A DNA stretch of 6,714 bases from an uncultured Christensenellaceae bacterium. Lineage in GTDB: Bacteria > Bacillota > Clostridia > Christensenellales > Pumilibacteraceae. The stretch spans positions 1 to 6,714 of the forward strand of contig CAJUQF010000108.1 of NCBI GenBank assembly GCA_910588315.1. The letters run 5' to 3'. The position numbers were made by a program, and so were the translations under genes. The notes under the pieces are model-generated. The model was not told where the DNA came from. It searched no databases and saw only the letters and a list, made by a program, of their open reading frames with translations. Below, piece after piece: positions 5,449 through 6,714 of the stretch; within the stretch, counting starts at the first letter, position 1, and the number at the start of each line of letters is the position of its first letter.

Positions 5449-6030
5449 ATGAAAAAAGCTATCCTTTCTCTTATTTCGACGGCGATAATACCCGCCACCG
5501 TATTATGCGGCTGCAACAAATCGCCCGTCGACAACAGCGCCGCGCCGTTTGATATAGACATGCCTGTGGAAAGCCGCGTTGCCGAAACGGAAAACAACGA
5601 GACAAAATCGCGTATTGAAATTACGTTCGGCGGACAGGTGGACGAATTTTTCGGACGGCCTTCCCGCTCCGGCGTGCAAAGACATTTTTATCCCGACCGC
5701 AGCGGCACATACGTCGTAGAATACGTTCATGTCCCGTACGGCGTGGATAAAGACGAAACGCTCGACTATAAACTTACGCTCAATAACGACAACACTTATA
5801 CTATGACCGTAGTATCGGAAGGCATCACAGCCGAACACTACGGACACTGGTACGAGCGTCACGGCAGCATTAACATATACTACGACGAACCTATGGATGA
5901 TCAACAGCATAATATCTACATTTCCGACAGTCTTTACGGCGAAATGCTGCCCTACGGAAAAATAATGATATACGATAAAAGTCACACTATCGTTCTTGCA
6001 AAGCAGAACGTTCAAGAACAAAAAAAATGA
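5449..6030 (+). CDS. Putative lipoprotein of unknown function
   Basis: I do not recognise this 193-residue protein. It begins with a typical lipoprotein signal: MKKA, a hydrophobic stretch to residue 19, and a lipobox L-C-G-C ending at C22, which would be lipidated and anchored to the outside of the membrane. C at the -2 position is unusual but tolerated. A polar, acidic linker (about 23-55) follows. The rest (about 56-190) is rich in aromatic residues and short alternating strands (YKLTLNNDNTYTMTVV, then HYGHWYERHGSINIYYDE), a pattern seen in small secreted beta-barrel or lipocalin-like domains, though no family is claimed. The start is supported by GGGAGGTG (5437-5444) at a 5-nt spacer. It is the only plus-strand gene here, is transcribed away from infC, and its TGA abuts the stop codon of the opposing comEC gene. 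Confidence 0.8.
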   Translation: MKKAILSLISTAIIPATVLCGCNKSPVDNSAAPFDIDMPVESRVAETENNETKSRIEITFGGQVDEFFGRPSRSGVQRHFYPDRSGTYVVEYVHVPYGVDKDETLDYKLTLNNDNTYTMTVVSEGITAEHYGHWYERHGSINIYYDEPMDDQQHNIYISDSLYGEMLPYGKIMIYDKSHTIVLAKQNVQEQKK

Positions 6031-6714
6031 TCAAATTATAGCGCACAAACCCATGATCGCAATACATGCAGCCGCGGAATATAAAGTGACCGCGGTTTTG
6101 CATTTTTTGGGGAACATTACGAATTCACTGCCGAAAAACATTATCGGATAGCAAAGAAAAACAGCGCCGGCGGTTTTCAGCGGGATCACAGCATACGGGA
6201 TATACGACAAACCGACGGCTGCATGATCGAGCGCGGCAAGCAAATACTTCGGCACAGTCATCAACACGCCGCAGCCGGGAATGGCTGCTATCGGAGAAAA
6301 TACGACGATCACAATAAATACTACGGTAATGTACGGCAGCAACACGGCGTTTACTATAAGCGACAACGGATTTATATACTTTACGAGATACGAGCAAGCC
6401 GGAAACGTAGTTACCGTAACGGCAGTCGACGCACCTATAGCATTGCCTATTTTATTGTGCGCGCCGTGTTTCACCAAAAATCTTTTAACGGAATTCGAAA
6501 ACAGCGCGATGCCGAGTATAGACGTAAAACTGAATATAAAACCGTTCTCGAACATGTACAAAGGCTTTACTCCGAGTATTAATGAGAACGATAAACACAG
6601 CGATGACAGCAAGTCGCGCCGTCCGCCGATCAACATACCGATACCGGATACAACCGCCATTATGACCGCACGCACCACACTCGGCGAAAAATCCGCGATC
6701 ACGGAATATGGCAA
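6031..6714 (-). CDS. comEC: ComEC/Rec2 competence-type membrane protein, C-terminal part (5' end beyond window)
   Basis: ComEC forms the channel that carries single-stranded DNA across the membrane during natural transformation. The visible 228 codons hold the competence-domain hallmarks: FSPSVVRAVIMAVV, IGGRRDLLSSLCLSFSLIL, KPLYMFENGFIFSFTSILGIALF, then the later helices FPACSYLVKYINPLSLIVNAVLLPYITVV in two parts and several more membrane segments. The frame is open to the right edge, so the TTG at the edge (6714-6712) is internal and the N-terminal OB-like domain lies outside. The protein ends after a last hydrophobic helix (about 6090-6034). Most Firmicutes ComEC proteins continue there into a metallo-beta-lactamase domain starting near an FLDVGQGD-type motif; none follows here. 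Only 228 codons are visible, so the family call is good but completeness and function in DNA uptake are uncertain. Confidence 0.88.
   Translation of the reverse strand: MPYSVIADFSPSVVRAVIMAVVSGIGMLIGGRRDLLSSLCLSFSLILGVKPLYMFENGFIFSFTSILGIALFSNSVKRFLVKHGAHNKIGNAIGASTAVTVTTFPACSYLVKYINPLSLIVNAVLLPYITVVFIVIVVFSPIAAIPGCGVLMTVPKYLLAALDHAAVGLSYIPYAVIPLKTAGAVFLCYPIMFFGSEFVMFPKKCKTAVTLYSAAACIAIMGLCAII

Noticed and set aside
5503..6021. Minus-strand open frame of 172 codons antisense to the lipoprotein gene
   Set aside because: The plus strand has a good ribosome binding site and signal peptide; the antisense product shows neither and looks like a mirror frame.
6223..6582. Plus-strand open frame of 119 codons antisense to comEC
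   Set aside because: Low-complexity basic and tyrosine-rich translation typical of the reverse of a hydrophobic membrane-protein gene; no start signal.
6700..6714. TTG at the right edge as the real start of the ComEC protein
   Set aside because: The frame is open to the edge and the sequence begins in the middle of the competence domain, so this is an internal codon of a longer gene.

Overview
The window carries ordinary bacterial housekeeping genes and looks like a Firmicutes/Clostridia-type chromosome. The evidence is the infC-rpmI-rplT block followed by a SpoU-type methyltransferase, a yebC-lysA-M50 protease-scpA cluster, strong AGGAGG-type ribosome binding sites, and two full-consensus TTGACA-17-TATAAT promoters. 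The genus cannot be read from the sequence. Base composition and codon use look uniform by eye. I found no phage, IS, CRISPR, toxin-antitoxin or other defence genes, so I do not claim a new multi-gene system. The unusual content is regulatory.

Layout, given in the transcription direction of the minus strand. From the right edge, 6714-6031 is the C-terminal part of a ComEC/Rec2 competence membrane protein, which stops where a metallo-beta-lactamase domain would normally begin. A plus-strand gene for a small predicted lipoprotein (5449-6030) converges on it with no base between the two stop codons. Leftward from about 5305 runs the translation operon: consensus promoter, roughly 125-nt leader with a pseudoknot-like fold and an intrinsic terminator, then infC (no in-frame ATG/GTG/TTG upstream of a start well placed after the SD, so ATT is the likely initiator), rpmI and rplT. 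A second intrinsic terminator follows rplT, immediately before a TrmH/SpoU methyltransferase gene.

A second consensus promoter (3187-3215) drives yebC, lysA, an M50 site-2-protease-like gene and scpA (cut by the left edge). yebC/lysA and lysA/M50 overlap, and scpA starts 9 nt after the M50 stop, so these four probably form one translationally coupled operon.

How it fits together: IF3, L35 and L20 form the classic co-regulated translation operon. The leader terminator matches the known logic in which L20 represses its own operon by attenuation in Bacillus subtilis, and the ATT start matches the known logic in which IF3 represses infC. The methyltransferase is probably expressed at lower level by read-through. 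The second operon mixes a translation-associated factor (YebC), lysine/DAP metabolism (LysA), a membrane protease and chromosome condensation (ScpA), a mixture common in Firmicutes.
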